Below are positions 49,795 through 63,200 of a stretch of DNA of 64,000 nucleotides, in pieces. Below the pieces are notes generated by a model. That model searched no databases and was not told the DNA's origin. It saw only the letters and a list, made by a program, of their open reading frames with translations. The stretch covers positions 26,678,202 through 26,742,201 of the forward strand of contig NC_092090.1 of NCBI RefSeq assembly GCF_045679555.1, written 5' to 3'. Position 1 is the first letter of the stretch, and each line of letters begins with the position of its first letter. The translations under genes were made by a program, and so were the position numbers. The DNA is from Salvelinus alpinus. Lineage: Eukaryota > Chordata > Actinopteri > Salmoniformes > Salmonidae.

Positions 49795-52535
49795 CTCCAC
49801 CCCGAGCCTTATTGTTTTAGCATACCTCCACACCTGTTCTCCACCCAGAGCCTTATTGTTTTAGCATACCTCCACACCTGTTCTCCACTCAGGGCCTTAT
49901 TGTTTTAGCATACCTCCACCACTGTTCTCCATCCAGGGCCTTATTGTTTTAGCATACCTCCACACCTGTTCTCCATCCAGGGCCTTATTGTTGTAGCATA
50001 CCTCCACACCTGTTCTCCACCCAGGGCCTTATTGTTTTAGCATACCTCCACCACTGTTCTCCATCCAGGGCCTTATTGTTTTAGCATACCTCCACACCTG
50101 TTCTCCACCCAGGGCCTTATTGTTTTAGCATACCTCCACACCTGTTCTCCACTCAGGGCCTTATTGTTTTAGCATACCTCCACACCTGTTCTCCACTCAG
50201 GGCCTTATTGTTTTAGCATACCTCCACACCTGTTCTCCACCCAGGGCCTTATTGTTTTAGCATACCTCCACACCTGTTCTCCACCCAGGGCCTTATTGTT
50301 TTAGCATACCTCCACACCTGTTCGCCACCCAGGGCCTTATTGTTTTAGCATACCTCCACAGCTGTTCCCCACCCAGAGCCTTATTGTTTTAGCATACCTC
50401 CACACCTGTTCTCCACCCAGGGCCTTATTGTTTTAGCATACCTCCACACCTGTTCTCCACCCAGAGCCTTATTGTTTTAGCATACCTCCACACCTGTTCT
50501 TCACTCAGGGCCTTATTGTTTTAGCATACCTCCACACCTGTTCTCCACCCAGGGCCTTATTGTTTTAGCATACCTCCACACCTGTTCTCCACCCAGGGCC
50601 TTATTGTTTTAGCATACCTCCACACCTGTTCTCCACCAGGGCCTTATTGTTTTAGCATACCTCCACACCTGTTCTCTACCCAGGGCCTTATTGTTTTAGC
50701 ATACCTCCACACCTGTTCTCTACCCAGGGCCTTATTGTTTTAGCATACCTCCACACCTGTTCTCCACCCAGGGCCTTATTGTTTTAGCATAACTCCACAC
50801 CTGTTCTCCACTCAGGGCCTTATTGTTTTAGCATACCTCCACACCTGTTCTCCACCAGGGCCTTATTGTTTTAGCATACCTCCACACCTGTTCTCTACCC
50901 AGGGCCTTATTGTTTTAGCATACCTCCACACCTGTTCTCTACCCAGGGCCTTATTGTTTTAGCATACCTCCACACCTGTTCTCCACCCAGGGCCTTATTG
51001 TTTTAGCATAACTCCACACCTGTTCTCCACTCAGGGCCTTATTGTTTTAGCATACCTCCACACCTGTTCTCCACTCAGGGCCTTATTGTTTTAGCATACC
51101 TCCACACCTGTTCTCCACCCAGGGCCTTATTGTTTTAGCATACCTCCACAGCTGTTCTCCACCCAGAGCCTTATTGTTTTAGCATACCTCCACACCTGTT
51201 CTCCACCCAGGGCCTTATTGTTTTAGCATACCTCCACACCTGTTCTCCACCCAGAGCCTTATTGTTTTAGCATACCTCCACACCTGTTCTCCACTCAGGG
51301 CCTTATTGTTTTAGCATACCTCCACACCTGTTCTCCACTCAGGGCCTTATTGTTTTAGCATACCTCCACACCTGTTCTCCACCCAGGGCCTTATTGTTTT
51401 AGCATACCTCCACACCTGTTCTCCACCCAGGGCCTTATTGTTTTAGCATACCTCCACACCTGTTCTCCACCCAGGGCCTTATTGTTTTAGCATACCTCCA
51501 CAGCTGTTCCCCACCCAGAGCCTTATTGTTTTAGCATACCTCCACACCTGTTCTCCACCCAGGGCCTTATTGTTTTAGCATACCTCCACACCTGTTCTCC
51601 ACCCAGAGCCTTATTGTTTTAGCATACCTCCACACCTGTTCTTCACTCAGGGCCTTATTGTTTTAGCATACCTCCACACCTGTTCTCCACCCAGGGCCTT
51701 ATTGTTTTAGCATACCTCCACACCTGTTCTCCACCCAGGGCCTTATTGTTTTAGCATACCTCCACACCTGTTCTCCACCAGGGCCTTATTGTTTTAGCAT
51801 ACCTCCACACCTGTTCTCTACCCAGGGCCTTATTGTTTTAGCATACCTCCACACCTGTTCTCTACCCAGGGCCTTATTGTTTTAGCATACCTCCACACCT
51901 GTTCTCCACCCAGGGCCTTATTGTTTTAGCATAACTCCACACCTGTTCTCCACTCAGGGCCTTATTGTTTTAGCATACCTCCACACCTGTTCTCCACTCA
52001 GGGCCTTATTGTTTTAGCATACCTCCACACCTGTTCTCCACCCAGGGCCTTATTGTTTTAGCATACCTCCACAGCTGTTCTCCACCCAGAGCCTTATTGT
52101 TTTAGCATACCTCCACACCTGTTCTCCACCCAGGGCCTTATTGTTTTAGCATACCTCCACACCTGTTCTCCACCCAGAGCCTTATTGTTTTAGCATACCT
52201 CCACACCTGTTCTTCACTCAGGGCCTTATTGTTTTAGCATACCTCCACACCTGTTCTCCACCCAGGGCCTTATTGTTTTAGCATACCTCCACACTTGTTC
52301 TCCACCCAGGGCCTTATTGTTTTAGCATACCTCCACACCTGTTCTCCACCCATGGCCTTATTGTTTTAGCATACCTCCACACCTGTTCTCCACTCAGGGC
52401 CTTATTGTTTTAGCATACCTCCACACCTGTTCTCCACTCAGGGCCTTATTGTTTTAGCATACCTCCACACCTGTTCTCCACCCAGGGCCTTATTGTTTTA
52501 GCATACCTCCACACCTGTTCTCCACTCAGGACCTT
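49795..52535 (+). repeat. 44-bp minisatellite, about 62 copies
   Basis: The unit is GGCCTTATTGTTTTAGCATA followed by CCTCCACACCTGTTCTCCAC and CCAG. Variants include ACTCAG, AGAGCC, CACAGCTG, TCTCTACC, TCTTCACT and CATAACTCC. Rare variants recur about 1,142 bases apart (GCTGTTCCCC at 50361 and 51503), so a block of about 26 units was duplicated. It is non-coding. Confidence 0.97.
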
Positions 52536-52970
52536 AGAGAACTGCCTTGTGTTAAGCTCATGGGGAGTAACGTTGGCTCCATATATCTCTCTCTCTCCCA
52601 GTTCCCTACATACACAGATCACATGTGCCAACACACCACGACAATCCCAGGCTCTTGTGAATTAATCTACGTTAAGCTTGAATTAACATAGACATACATC
52701 CTGCTCTGCAGGATCCTCGGATTCAGGCCCTGGATTGATTTATGCCCCATGTGAGTTCCTCACAGCGAGCAGACCTGTCACACGCTGTTGTGTCAAAGGC
52801 TAACGGCTCTGTGACTTATGTCTGCCTGTAGCCTGAGGTTATGACAATAGAGCACTGTGCCGTGGAGGATACTGTAGGTAGGGCTGGGTTCTAACAAGGT
52901 GACAGTGAGGATAACGGCGCCACCTAATGGCTGAGACACACCTGGTGACAGGTGTGGTCATAGGAGGGGG

Positions 52971-53001
<31 letters not shown>

Positions 53002-54176
53002 CGAGAGCGAGAGCGAGAGCGAGAGCGAGAGCGAGAGAGAATTAGCCAGCAAACACTGTCAGTCACCTGATCAATGGTACCACTGCATGGCGCCTGTGTC
53101 CGTCTGTGTCCTCACCCCAGCCCACTCCAGCCCCACACAAACACACGCTAGGCTAGGAGGTAAAAAGAGGGGTATTTAACACACCAGCTAACCTGCAGAC
53201 AGACTTTATCAGCTGGACAAATCAATAGGGCTGTCTGAGAGCAGAGGCGTGTCCTGCATGGTGCTGGAGGGGAGCTGCAGGGGTTACCTCTGGCTTCCTG
53301 CCCCCCGGACCTCCACCCCAGCCCCCGGACCTCCACCCCAGCCCCCCGGCCCCCTCCTGGGGCCACTGTACCCGTCTCCTCTCCCCCCATCGATTCTGCC
53401 TCAGCGCCCAGTATAGTCCACTATAGCCTCCCACCCACACGGCAGAACAACAGCCTCATCAACTCTGTGTGGTGTAGACACTGTTTTCAGCCCACAGGGA
53501 GAGAGGAAGAGCACACAGAAAACAGGACCCACGTTCAGAAATGTAAGAGTATAGACACACGCAACTGTTTATACTGTGTCCTGTGGGTTCAGACTGCCTG
53601 ATTCCCTAGTACATACAGCACAGAGCATGTTCCTGCTACAAATGGCTTTCTCATGTCGTGGTCTTACTCACTGGGACCCAGGGTACCTGCCTGCACACAA
53701 AGGACAGGAGAGCAGTTGCTGCACAACTGTCTGTCTGACATTCCCCTGACAGACATTTCTCCCGAACTCTGAGGATTTAATGCTCTAAAAAGCAGGAGAC
53801 GACTCCCCCCTTCCCCCCCCTCACTGTTACCTACTTACCTTCAATAACGGTTAACATCATAAGACAGGAGATATGGAGGTGGAGGGGGGGTAACACCGTC
53901 CTGTACAATGCCCCACGTCTCTGTCTGGTAGCTGGTTCTGTTCTGACATTTGGGGCTATGGGGACCGTGTGAAAGAGCAGATGTTCACAGACAGAGAGAA
54001 ACTACACACACACACAGCAGAATACACACAAACACAGGAACAGAGAAACTACACACACACACAGCAGAACACACAAACACAGTGGAACAGAACATACATA
54101 GGCGTTGGCGTCCGCCACGGCACCTGAGCTTCCACTAGCCCCCAGGACAGGTACAATCCGTCCCAGACAACCTAAT
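52536..54176. other. Unique DNA with short repeats, no gene recognised
   Basis: It includes a CA plus GAGAGC tract at 52971-53040 and a tandem pair CCGGACCTCCACCCCAGCCC near 53308-53345. Minus-strand frames at 53148-53440 are proline/glycine-rich and not supported. Confidence 0.45.
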
Positions 54177-55440
<1,264 letters not shown>

Positions 55441-56680
55441 TTCTCTCCTTTCCTTTGAGAGCAGCTTCCTCTCTCAGATCCTTTCCTTTGACAGTAGCTT
55501 CCTCTCTCAGATCCTTTCCTTTGACAGTAGCTTCCTCTCTCAGATCCTTTCCTTTGAGAGTAGCTTCCTCTCTCAGATCCTTTCCTTTGAGAGTAGCTTC
55601 CTCTCTCAGATCCTTTCCTTTGAGAGCAGCTTCCTCTCTCAAATCCTTTCCTTTGACAGTAGCTTCCTCTCTCAGATCCTTTCCTTTGACAGTAGCTTCC
55701 TCTCTCAGATCCTTTCCTTTGACAGTAGCTTCCTCGCATAGATCCTTTCCTTTGACAGTAGCTTCCTCACATAGATCCTTTCATTTGAGTAGCTTCCTCT
55801 CTCAGATCCTTTCCTTTGAGAGTAGCTTCCTCTCTCAGATCCTTTCCTTTGAGAGTAGCTTAGATCCTTTCCTTTGAGAGTAGCTCCCTCTCTCAGATCC
55901 TTTCCTTTGAGAGCAGCTTCCTCTCTCAGATCCTTTCCTTTGAGAGTAGCTTCGTCTCTCAGATCCTTTCCTTTGAGAGTACCTTAGATCCTTTCCTTTG
56001 GGAGTAGCTTCCTCTCTCAGATCCTTTCCTTTGAGAGTAGCTTCCTCTCTCAGATCCTTTCCTTTGAGAGTAGCTTCCTCTCTCAGATCCTTTCCTTTGA
56101 GAGCAGCTTCCTCTCTCAGATCCTTTCCTTTGACAGTAGCTTCCTCTCTCAGATCCTTTCCTTTGAGAGTAGCTTCCTCTCTCAGATCCTTTCCTTTGAG
56201 AGCAGCTTCCTCTCTCAGATCCTTTCCTTTGACAGTAGCTTCCTCTCTCAGATCCTTTCCTTTGACAGTAGCTTCCTCGCATAGATCCTTTCCTTTGACA
56301 GTAGCTTCCTCACATAGATCCTTTCATTTGAGTAGCTTCCTCTCTCAGATCCTTTCCTTTGAGAGTAGCTTCCTCTCTCAGATCCTTTCCTTTGAGAGTA
56401 GCTTAGATCCTTTCCTTTGGGAGTAGCTTAGATCCTTTCCTTTGAGAGTAGCTTCCTCTCTCAGATCCTTTCCTTTGAGAGTAGCTTAGATCCTTTCCTT
56501 TGAGAGTAGCTTAGATCCTTTCCTTTGGGAGTAGCTTAGATCCTTTCCTTTGGGAGTAGCTTCCTCTCTCAGATCCTTTCCTTTGAGAGTAGCTGAGATA
56601 CTTTCCTTTGGGAGTAGCTTCCTCTCTCAGATTCATTCCTTTGACAGTAGCTTCCTCTCTCAGATAATTTCCTTTCTTTC
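55441..56680 (+). repeat. 33-bp minisatellite, about 38 copies with shorter variants
   Basis: The unit is TCCTTTCCTTTGAGAGTAGC followed by TTCCTCTCTCAGA. A shorter variant lacks the CCTCTCTCAGA part (GAGTAGCTTAGATCC). Because 33 is divisible by three, several frames stay open and give 11-residue repeats (KGKDLREEATV on the minus strand). There is no start, splice or domain evidence for a gene. The rare TTTCATTTGAG variant recurs 543 bases apart (55779 and 56322), showing block duplication. Confidence 0.95.
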
Positions 56681-57214
56681 CTTTCATATCCCTATGCATG
56701 TCTGACCCGGGTTCTGGGTTTGACTGTACTTTATATCTCAGCCGAGTTCTGGGTTTGCCTGTACTGTCTCAGACCTAGGTTCTGGGTTTGACTGTACTGT
56801 ACAGTACCAGTCAAAAGTTTGGACACCCCTAGTCATTTCAGGGTTTTTCTTTATTTTCACTATTTCTACATTGTATAATAACAGTGAAGACATCAAAACT
56901 ATGAAAAAACACATATGGAATCATGCAGTAACCAAAAAAGTGTTAAACAAATCAAAATATATTTCATATTTTACATTCTTTAAAGTAGCCACCCTTTGCC
57001 TTGATGACAGCTTTGCACACTCTTGGCATTCTCTCAACCAGCTTCATAAGGTAGTCACCTGGAATGCATTTCAATTATCAGGTGTGCCTTGTTAAAAGTT
57101 AATTTGTGGAATTTCTTGACTTTTTAATGCGTTTGAGCCAATCAGTTGTGTTGTGACAAAGTAGGGATGGTATACAGACAATAGTCCTATTTGGTAAAAT
57201 ACCAAGTCCATATT

Positions 57215-58265
57215 ATGGCAAGAACAGCTCAAATAAGCATAGATAAATGACAGTCCATCATTACTTTAAGACATGAATGTCAGTCAATGCGGAAAATTTC
57301 AAGATCGCAAAAACCATTAAGTGCTATGATGAAACTGGAACTCATGAGGACCGCCACAGGAGAGGAAGACCCAGAATTACCTCAGCTGCAGAGGATAAGT
57401 TTATTAGAGTTACCAGCCTCAGGAATTGCAGCCCAAATAAATACTTCAGACTTCAAGTAACAGACACATCTCAACATCAGCTGTTCAGAGGAGACTGCAT
57501 GAATCAGGCCTTCATGGTCGAATTGCTGCAAAGAAACCAATACTAAAGGACACCAATAAGAAGCAGAGACTTGCTTTAACCAAGAAAGACGAGCAATGGA
57601 CATTAGACCGGTGGAAATCTGTCCTTGGGGGGGTTTAGTTCAAACTTTAGATTTTTGGTTCCAACCGCCGAGTCTTTGTGAGATGCAGAGTAGGTTAACG
57701 GATGTTCTCCACCTTTGTGGTTCCCACCGTGAAGCATTGAGGAGGAGGTGTGATGGTGTGGGGGGTGCTTTCCTGGTATGATTTATTTAGAATTCAATGC
57801 ACACTTAATCACTATGGCTACCACAACATTCTGTTGCGATACGCCATCCCATCTGGTTTGCGCTTAGTGGGACTATCATTTGTTTTTCAACAGTACAATG
57901 ACCCAACACACCTCCAGGCTGTGTAAGGGCTATTTGACCAAGAAGGAGAGTGATGAAGTGCTGCATCAGATGACCTGGCCTCCACAATCACCCAAACTCC
58001 TTCAAGAATGTTGGAAAAGCATTCCAGGTGAAGCTGGTTGAGAGAATGCCAAGAGTGTGCAAAACTGTCACAAGAACTCAACCCATTTGAGATGAGTTGG
58101 ACCACAGAATGAGGAAAAAGCAGACAACAAGTGCTCATTATATGTGGGAACTCCTTCAAGACTGTTGGAAAAGCATTCCAGGTCAAGCTGGTTGAGAGAA
58201 TGCCAAGAGTGTGCAAAGCTGTCATTAAGGCAAAGGGTGGCTACTTTGAAGTATCTAAAATATAA
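57215..58265 (+). pseudogene. Tc1-type transposase, degenerate (copy 2)
   Basis: It begins with the same MARTAQIS codons and stops at codon 12. The recognisable C-terminal KGGYFE codons end at a TAA at 58263-58265. The region that holds LWSDES in copy 1 is replaced by a G-run (57626-57640), so the first catalytic aspartate is lost. A segment matching 58149-58224 is also present at 57995-58070, upstream of the block it normally follows. Confidence 0.85.
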
Positions 58266-58333
58266 AATATATTTTGATTTGTTTAACACTTTTTTGGTTA
58301 CTACATACTGTATATGCTATTTCATAGTTTTGA

Positions 58334-58533
58334 TTATTAAATATATTTTTTTTACCTTTATTTAACTAGGCAAGTCAGTTATTATTTACAATGAAGGCCT
58401 ACCCCGGCCAAACCCGGACGACGCTGGGCCAATTGTGTGCCGCCCTATGGGACTCTCAATCACGGCCGGATGTGATACAGCCTGGATTCGAACCAGGGAC
58501 TGTAGTGCCTTAGAACACTGAGCCACACGAGAG
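58334..58533 (-). mobile_element. tRNA-derived SINE of the salmonid HpaI type, inserted in Tc1 copy 2
   Basis: On the minus strand the tRNA-like head has a B box GGTTCGAATCC (58494-58484), followed by GTATCACATCCGGCCGTGAT, the body GCCCAGCGTCGTCCGGGTT, and the tail CTGACTTGCCTAGTTAAATA with an A/T-rich end. RNA polymerase III would transcribe it from the internal boxes. It splits TTTTGAT from GTCTTCAC of the host Tc1. The head is shortened and changed, and no clear target duplication is visible. The tail of such SINEs is known to match a partner LINE; neither LINE in this window has that tail. Confidence 0.9.
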
Positions 58534-58660
58534 CATGTCTTCACTATTATTCTACAATGTAGAAAATAGTAAAACCAAAGAAAAACCCTTGAATAAGTAG
58601 GTGTGTCCAAACTTTTGACTGGTACTGTATGTCTCAGACCTGGGTTCTGGGTTTGCCTAC

Positions 58661-59140
58661 AGTACTGACTGTAGACTATTGTACTGCACTGCCTCTCCAG
58701 CAGGCACAGGCCTATCTCCTATCATCTTCTAAACACATGTAGCTGGCACAATTACATTATATTTGCCTTGCTGCTGAACAAAGTGTCCCATCGTAATTCG
58801 GGACCTAACACAAAAGTAAACAACTTCATCTTGTCTGGAAATATGTGTCACTGTGATTGCATTAAGCTGTCCATCGCCACAACAGTAGAGGGGAGAGGAG
58901 TGTATTGTAATTAACGATTGGGTTCGGTATGTGTGTGTATCCCCTCCACTGCTCTCCTTCAAACAAACCCATCCTGTGGGAAGCCATTGTTTGGACTGCA
59001 GCATCATGGGTAGCCTTTTATTTACACATTTTAATTGCTCTGGTGATCTGTGGGTAAAAACACCCTGTCGTAATCAGCCCACAATACAACTGGTACTCTT
59101 TCTGACAATCACAATAAAATGGTCCAGTGTGTGGAGAAAA
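58661..59140. other. Unique DNA, no gene recognised
   Basis: No coding signal. 59020-59120 contains AATAAAAT. Confidence 0.5.
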
Positions 59141-60255
59141 TGGAGAGAAGTGGATGGAGGAGGAATGAAGGAGAGAAGTGGATGGAGGAGGAATGAAGGA
59201 GAGAAGTGGATGGAGGAGGAATGAAGGAGAGAAGTGGAGGGAGGAAGAATGAAGGAGAGAAGTGGAGGGAGGAGGAATGAAGGAGAGAAGTGGAGGGAGG
59301 AGGAATGAAGGAGAGAAGTGGAGGGAGGAGGAATGAAGGAGAGAAGTGGAGGGAGGAGGAATGAAGGAGAGAAGTGGATGGAGGAGGAATGGAGGAGAGA
59401 AGTGGATGGAGGAGGAATGGAGGAGAGAAGTGGATGGAGGAAGAATGAAGGAGAGAAGTGGATGGAGGAGGAATGGAGGAGAGAAGTGGATGGAGAAGGA
59501 ATGGCGGAGAGAAGTGGATGGAGGAGGAATGGAGGAGAGAAGTGGATGGAGGAGGAATGAAGGAGAGAAGTGGATGGAGGAGGAATGAAGGAGAGAAGTG
59601 GAGGGAGGAGGAATGAAGGAGAGAAGTGGATGGAGGAGGAATGAAGGAGAGAAGTGGATGGAGGAGGAATGAAGGAGAGAAGTGGATGGAGGAGGAATGA
59701 AGGAGAGAAGTGGATGGAGGAGGAATGAAGGAGAGAAGTGGATGGAGGAGGAATGAAGGAGAGAAGTGGAGGGAGGAGGAATGAAGGAGAGAAGTGGAGG
59801 GAGGAGGAATGAAGGAGAGAAGTGGAGGGAGGAGGAATGAAGGAGAGAAGTGGAGGGAGGAGGAATGAAGGAGAGAAGTGGAGGGAGGAGGAATGAAGGA
59901 GAGAAGTGGATGGAGGAGGAATGAAGGAGAGAAGTGGATGGAGGAGGAATGAAGGAGAGAAGTGGATGGAGGAGGAATGAAGGAGAGAAGTGGAGGGAGG
60001 AGGAATGAAGGAGAGAAGTGGAGGGAGGAGGAATGAAGGAGAGAAGTGGATGGAGGAAGAATGAAGGAGAGAAGTGGATGGAGGAGGAATGAAGGAGAGA
60101 AGTGGAGGGAGGAGGAATGAAGGAGAGAAGTGGATGGAGGAAGAATGAAGGAGAGAAGTGGATGGAGGAAGAATGAAGGAGAGAAGTGGATGGAGGAGGA
60201 ATGAAGGAGAGAAGTGGATGGAGGAGGAATGAAGGAGAGAAGTGGATGGAGGAGG
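59141..60255 (+). repeat. 28-bp purine-strand minisatellite, about 40 copies
   Basis: The unit is GGATGGAGGAGGAATGAAGG followed by AGAGAAGT. T/G (GGATGG or GGAGGG), A/G (GAGGAA or GAAGAA) and ATGAAGG/ATGGAGG variants alternate in runs. The plus strand is about 90% purine. Because the unit has no stop in any of the three minus-strand registers, frames of 389-463 codons rich in S, P, L and H appear; they are repeat translations. Confidence 0.97.
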
Positions 60256-63200
60256 TAGAGAAATAAAACATAAAGCATAAGGAGGGGGATATCGGAATGT
60301 TGCTTCCATTTTCCCAGAGAGAGGAACTTATCCGAGTGAGAGGGATGGCGGGGAAGCAGGGCTGAGGCTCAGGGAGAGGGGACCAGGAATGAGTGCTCCA
60401 CCACTTCAAAGTGACAACCGTGAGGAGCTCACTGTCCCCGGACCTCCAGAGTGGAACCGCAGAGGAGACATCACGCGCTGCGACCGGAACTCAACTGCTC
60501 ACACTGGCATCACAACAGAGACACGAGAGAGAGGGGTAGGTCACCTACAGACACACTGTACAGATTACTGTCAGCAGGGCTGGGGTCTGGGCCCGTCAAC
60601 TCAACTCTGTCACCTATACTGTACAGGAGGAGCTCCACAGACAACTACTAGCACGACTGTAGCTCCAACTCCACAACTACCTGTCTAGGACTCAGATACA
60701 GTTCGTCTGCCTGCGAGCATACAAAGTGAATTGACTGTTTTCAGAGTAAGTTACACAATTAAAGAGTAAAACATACAGAAAAAGTATGACTTCAGCATTT
60801 TCCAAAAGACAGTCTGGCTATGGACAGAACAATGACAGCACGCAGTCTCTGTAGATTAGGAAAAGCAACACGCTGAGGAAAATACTGTTTTATTTAAGTA
60901 TGTCAAATGCTATCCCATTAGTATGCCTATGTGCTAAAGGTAATACAAACACTTTGGGCATCAAAGGTCCATGAAAAATTGAACAGCCAATCAGATGGCA
61001 ATTATTCACTTTAATCTCCTGGAGGCAGCCAATGGGGAAGAGCCTGCGGTGATGGTCGCCTGGCGGGGTTGAATGCCTTCTGCACATTCCGCAGCATGAA
61101 CAATCCAAACACTTACCAAGCATTATGCTCAACTCTCAAACTCTCACCACTCAACTACAGACAAAACTTTCCCAACAGTTTTTTCTGTTCTTCTTCTGAA
61201 TATACAGCCTCTTCGCAATGTCCATACATTAGAGCTAGAGAGTCTACCATTCTTGGTCTTTCTTCAGATTCTATTGATTGTTTAATTGTGTTCTATTGGA
61301 TAGAGAGAAACCCAGAACTGTTACTGTTCTAAGAGCTGATTGACCGCTTGGTTAAAGATAACAGAATTTGCTAAATATCCTGAGGTTGCAGAGGTCAGTA
61401 TAGGTCACAGACAAAATGCATATTTTCACTGCATATGAAACTAGGTTATTTGTCACAGCCTATTGGAATATACCAGTTTCTCTGTGTATGAAAATAGACC
61501 AGTTTTCACTGTGTATAAGTGCTACTAGACCAGAGGCTATGAGAGACCACAGGCAGAGACCACAGCCTGGGATGACATCAGAGGATGTGGGGCCTGTCCA
61601 TCGGCCCTGCTGTAATCGGGAGTTGACACCAGTGTTGTACAGCAGGGGAGTAAGGCTATTGGTTAGCAGGGGAGTAAGGCTATTGGTTATCCCTCTGAGG
61701 CCAATCATATCACACAGCCAGAGAGGAGAGGGCTGAGGCTTTTAATCAGAGGCCTGCTCTCTACTCTACTCTGGACCTGGATCCAATGGCCATGGAGGCC
61801 CAGTGGGAGAGAAGGTCTCAAATACTGTAGTATAGTAGTTAATGTAGCACCATGTCAGTATGTGCTTTTTCAACACACTCAGACAGTGAGAAGAGAGTTG
61901 TTACACTGCTGATTTCTTGTTTTTTTATGATCATGATACTCTGCTTTGGGAATGCTGCATTGTGAGTAATCATGACAATGAGTCAGTGTGTGTCTGACAG
62001 TGTTGCTGGCTCCAGCCTGACTTCTCTCACGACAGCCCAGCCCTCAGCCTCAGCACCCTCCCTGGCCTGTTGTAATCAATGTGTGTGTGGAGCCAGTCGA
62101 TGGCAACGATCCGACCGTGGTCTTCATTAGTGAAACACTTCAGATACAAATGACATCTTTAATCAATCAACATTCAGGGACTAGACCAGGGTTAAATGCA
62201 GCACAGGCACAACTTTCAGACTCTCACACACACACACATATATAAAATATTCCAGTAAACATTTCAGAGGGAAACTGAAATAGCTCCAAGGGCTCCTCTC
62301 CTCTAAAGTAACAGTGTTAATCAGTCCCATGTCGATCTCCTCTCTCTCCATCGCAAGGGTAAATTAGTCTACTCTCACACATTTTAATTACTGAACAGAA
62401 GCCCTAAACACACTGATGAAAAATAGATGGCAGAGAAAGAAAGAGAGACAGAGGGTTTCTATCCATCCGGTGTTCCTCTGATTTCCACTCGTTCTTTTCC
62501 TTCAGCTCGCCCTTCAACTTCTCTCTCTTCATCTTCTTCTCCTTAGCCCCTCTATCTTTCTCAGTCTTCTTTTGCCTGTCCTTATTTTTCCTCTCCCTCC
62601 TTCTCATTCTCCTTTTCTTTCTCCCCGTCCTTGATATTCAACCTAGTCTTTTCATTATCCGTTTTCCTCTCCCTCTCCTTCTCCTTGACTCCAGTCTGAG
62701 ATTGTGTGTAGCAGGCACCAGACAGGGCTGTTTGACAGGTTCCTTAGCCGCATGGTTGACTGCATAACTAGCAGCATGGTTGACTACATAACTAGCAGCA
62801 TTAGTGAGCAGCTACACCCATGGAGCACATCAACGGCAAGAGGCCTCTCGATAGTGACAACACGCACGCACACACACGTTAGCCGGTAAATGGCGGCTTT
62901 TGGCCCAAAAAATATAAATAAAATCGCTATTCAGGTAGGATGCAATTTTGGAACTTTTAATTATTTATTTTTGTATTTATATATATATTTTTAATCATTA
63001 GCCTATTATTAGTTCATACCATTGTAAGTATTGCATTTATTAATCTAAACCAGTTCTTTAGATATGCAAAACGAGTTTTGCTTAATTCTGTTCAGCCATT
63101 TTCATTGGATAAATTAAGTTTGATCTGTCTCTGTATTTAGTTTAAGATTAATCAGTAGGCCTGTTGTAAAATAAATTTCATTAGCCTATTGCTGTCATTT

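Larger units (their letters stand above)
56802..58627 (+). mobile_element. Tc1/mariner-like DNA transposon, copy 2 (inactive)
   Basis: The ends are perfect inverted repeats over at least CAGTACCAGTCAAAAGTTTG, with TA at 56800-56801 and 58628-58629. It is the same family as copy 1, with a decayed transposase, an internal 76-base duplication and a SINE near the right end. Confidence 0.92.
56701..58660 (+). repeat. Degenerate 35-bp repeat split by Tc1 copy 2
   Basis: GTTCTGGG(TTTG) recurs at 56711, 56746 and 56780, then again at 58644 beyond the transposon. The units also share CTGTACTGTCTCAGACC. The transposon inserted at a TA between the third and fourth units. Confidence 0.7.

Noticed and set aside
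58484..58494. tRNA gene (B-box match)
   Set aside because: The B box belongs to the tRNA-derived SINE head; no cloverleaf with acceptor and anticodon stems can be drawn from the degraded head.
59018..60409. Minus-strand frames of 389-463 codons rich in Ser, Pro, Leu and His
   Set aside because: They are translations of the 28-bp minisatellite; a repeat unit without stops stays open in all three registers. No domain, start context or unique coding sequence was seen.
60389..60688. 99-codon plus-strand ORF beginning MSAPPLQSD
   Set aside because: The composition is plausible but ends in low-complexity Thr/Pro. I could not connect it to any family or splice partner.
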